DNA from: Terrimicrobiaceae bacterium
GTDB taxonomy: Bacteria; Verrucomicrobiota; Verrucomicrobiia; Chthoniobacterales; Terrimicrobiaceae
Assembly (NCBI GenBank): GCA_018402345.1
Contig: JAGYIV010000010.1
Span: 124,001-188,000 of the forward strand
Direction of reading: 5' to 3'
Length of the DNA: 64,000 nt
Part shown: positions 63,382-64,000 of the stretch, piece after piece
Position numbering within the stretch: position 1 is the first letter of the stretch
How the letters are laid out: the number at the start of each line of letters is the position of its first letter
Notes under the pieces: generated by a model
Seen by the model: the letters and a program-made list of their open reading frames with translations, nothing else
Databases searched by the model: none
Told to the model about the DNA's origin: nothing
Made by a program: the position numbers and the translations under genes

Positions 63382-64000
63382 GCCGCCTCGCCACCGTCCT
63401 CATCGTCCTCGCAGCCATCGGACTCGCAGTCTTTGTGGGCACCACCACCCGCTGGCGCTTTTCGCCGGACCGCCTCGCCACCGTGGGCTCCCCGCTCTTC
63501 CGCTTCGACCCGTCGGACATCCACGGCATCAAAATAAAAAACGGCGACACCACCTACACCCTCAAGCAATCCGGCGAAGGGTGGCGGATTTCCAACGGCA
63601 CCACCACCGACGAGGCATCTCCCGCCGTGGTGCGCGCCCTCATCCAAGCCGCCCTCGAATCCCCGATCCTCGACCGGATCGACGCCTCTGAAGTAGGCGA
63701 CGACAAAAAACTCTCCACCTTCGGAGTCAGCAAAAGCAGCCTCCAAATCGATTTCCTCGGCGACAGGCCGGGCACCCTCCTCATCGGCAAATCCAGCCCG
63801 GACAACACACGCACCTACGTCTCGTTTAAAAACTCGAACACCATCCACCTCGTCCCCAAAAGCTTCACAGACCTCGTCTCCATCAACCCCGCCGCCTTCC
63901 GCGAACCTCGCCTGCTAACGATCGATCCCGCAACCGTAGAACACATCACCCTGCGCAACGGACCCTCGCTCATCGAACTCAAGCGAAATGGTTCTGACTG
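63378..64000 (+). CDS. DUF4340-type protein, N-terminal part (runs off right edge)
   Basis: The frame opens at ATG 63378 (ATGA overlap) and has no stop before the window ends: 207 residues seen. A single N-terminal helix (LATVLIVLAAIGLAVFVG) anchors a periplasmic domain with strand-turn patterns (TYTLKQSGEGWRISNG; LSTFGVSKSSLQIDFLGD; TLLIGKSSPDNTRTYV) typical of DUF4340, the usual partner of Gldg proteins. It completes the four-gene cluster. Confidence 0.88.
   Translation, partial: MSRLATVLIVLAAIGLAVFVGTTTRWRFSPDRLATVGSPLFRFDPSDIHGIKIKNGDTTYTLKQSGEGWRISNGTTTDEASPAVVRALIQAALESPILDRIDASEVGDDKKLSTFGVSKSSLQIDFLGDRPGTLLIGKSSPDNTRTYVSFKNSNTIHLVPKSFTDLVSINPAAFREPRLLTIDPATVEHITLRNGPSLIELKRNGSD

Noticed and set aside
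60223-64000. Gliding motility locus
   Set aside because: GldA/F/G-like ABC genes with DUF4340 are widespread in non-gliding bacteria, and no other gld gene is seen.

Overview
The window is high-GC chromosomal DNA, almost entirely coding, from a Gram-negative heterotroph. A Verrucomicrobiota bacterium (Opitutales/Terrimicrobium-like) is the best guess. The reasons are the long PPi-dependent phosphofructokinase, lipid A/heptose LPS enzymes, LolD, two flagellins, CheB-CheR-PAS and Gld-type ABC auxiliary genes, TAGCGGCGG-type intergenic repeats, and A/C-rich leaders ending CC-ATG instead of Shine-Dalgarno sites. The phylum call is inference. No rRNA, tRNA, CRISPR or prophage was seen.

0-12.5 kb: a truncated CPBP-like membrane protease gene diverges from bioA; bioA converges on a cfa operon with a coupled small ORF. 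Then comes a tight signalling and transport cluster: hypothetical protein, two-PAS NarL-type histidine kinase, LuxR-type regulator, CheB(degenerate)-CheR-PAS protein, and a giant TerB/FHA-like/ABC transporter.
12.5-28.7 kb: housekeeping genes: ABC-F ATPase, tpiA, MsbA-like exporter, PPi-PFK, an unusual lipid A acyltransferase-heptosyltransferase fusion, purK, citrate synthase, lolD, recR, a stand-alone OvoA-type methyltransferase with a TPMT-like partner, bioB, rpiB, lipoprotein and GNAT genes.
28.7-34.4 kb: the accessory part: a CBM9-like protein, a wrecked periplasmic-binding-protein gene interrupted by a decayed IS3 element, a pair of 150-bp direct repeats, and two flagellin genes, each with a sigma-54 type promoter and its own terminator.
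34.4-47.1 kb: purM and a frameshifted purF; tig-clpP-clpX; a ribbon-helix-helix-like protein; floA (frameshifted); a membrane protein (frameshifted) coupled to a periplasmic msrB; and a four-gene Mn/Zn/Fe ABC transporter in which one permease carries a DtxR-like domain.
47.1-64 kb: upp and pepF; gltB; hpt (frameshifted); ruvA with an ATP-grasp-like gene and trpD; a WYL regulator with a DUF2231 protein; and a GldA/GldF/GldG/DUF4340 cluster running off the right edge.

Five conserved or well-supported genes between 36.3 and 54.8 kb (purF, RHH-like, floA, 42.1-kb membrane protein, hpt) each need one small indel to read through. This pattern points to assembly or homopolymer error at least in part, and should be settled before any of them is called a pseudogene.
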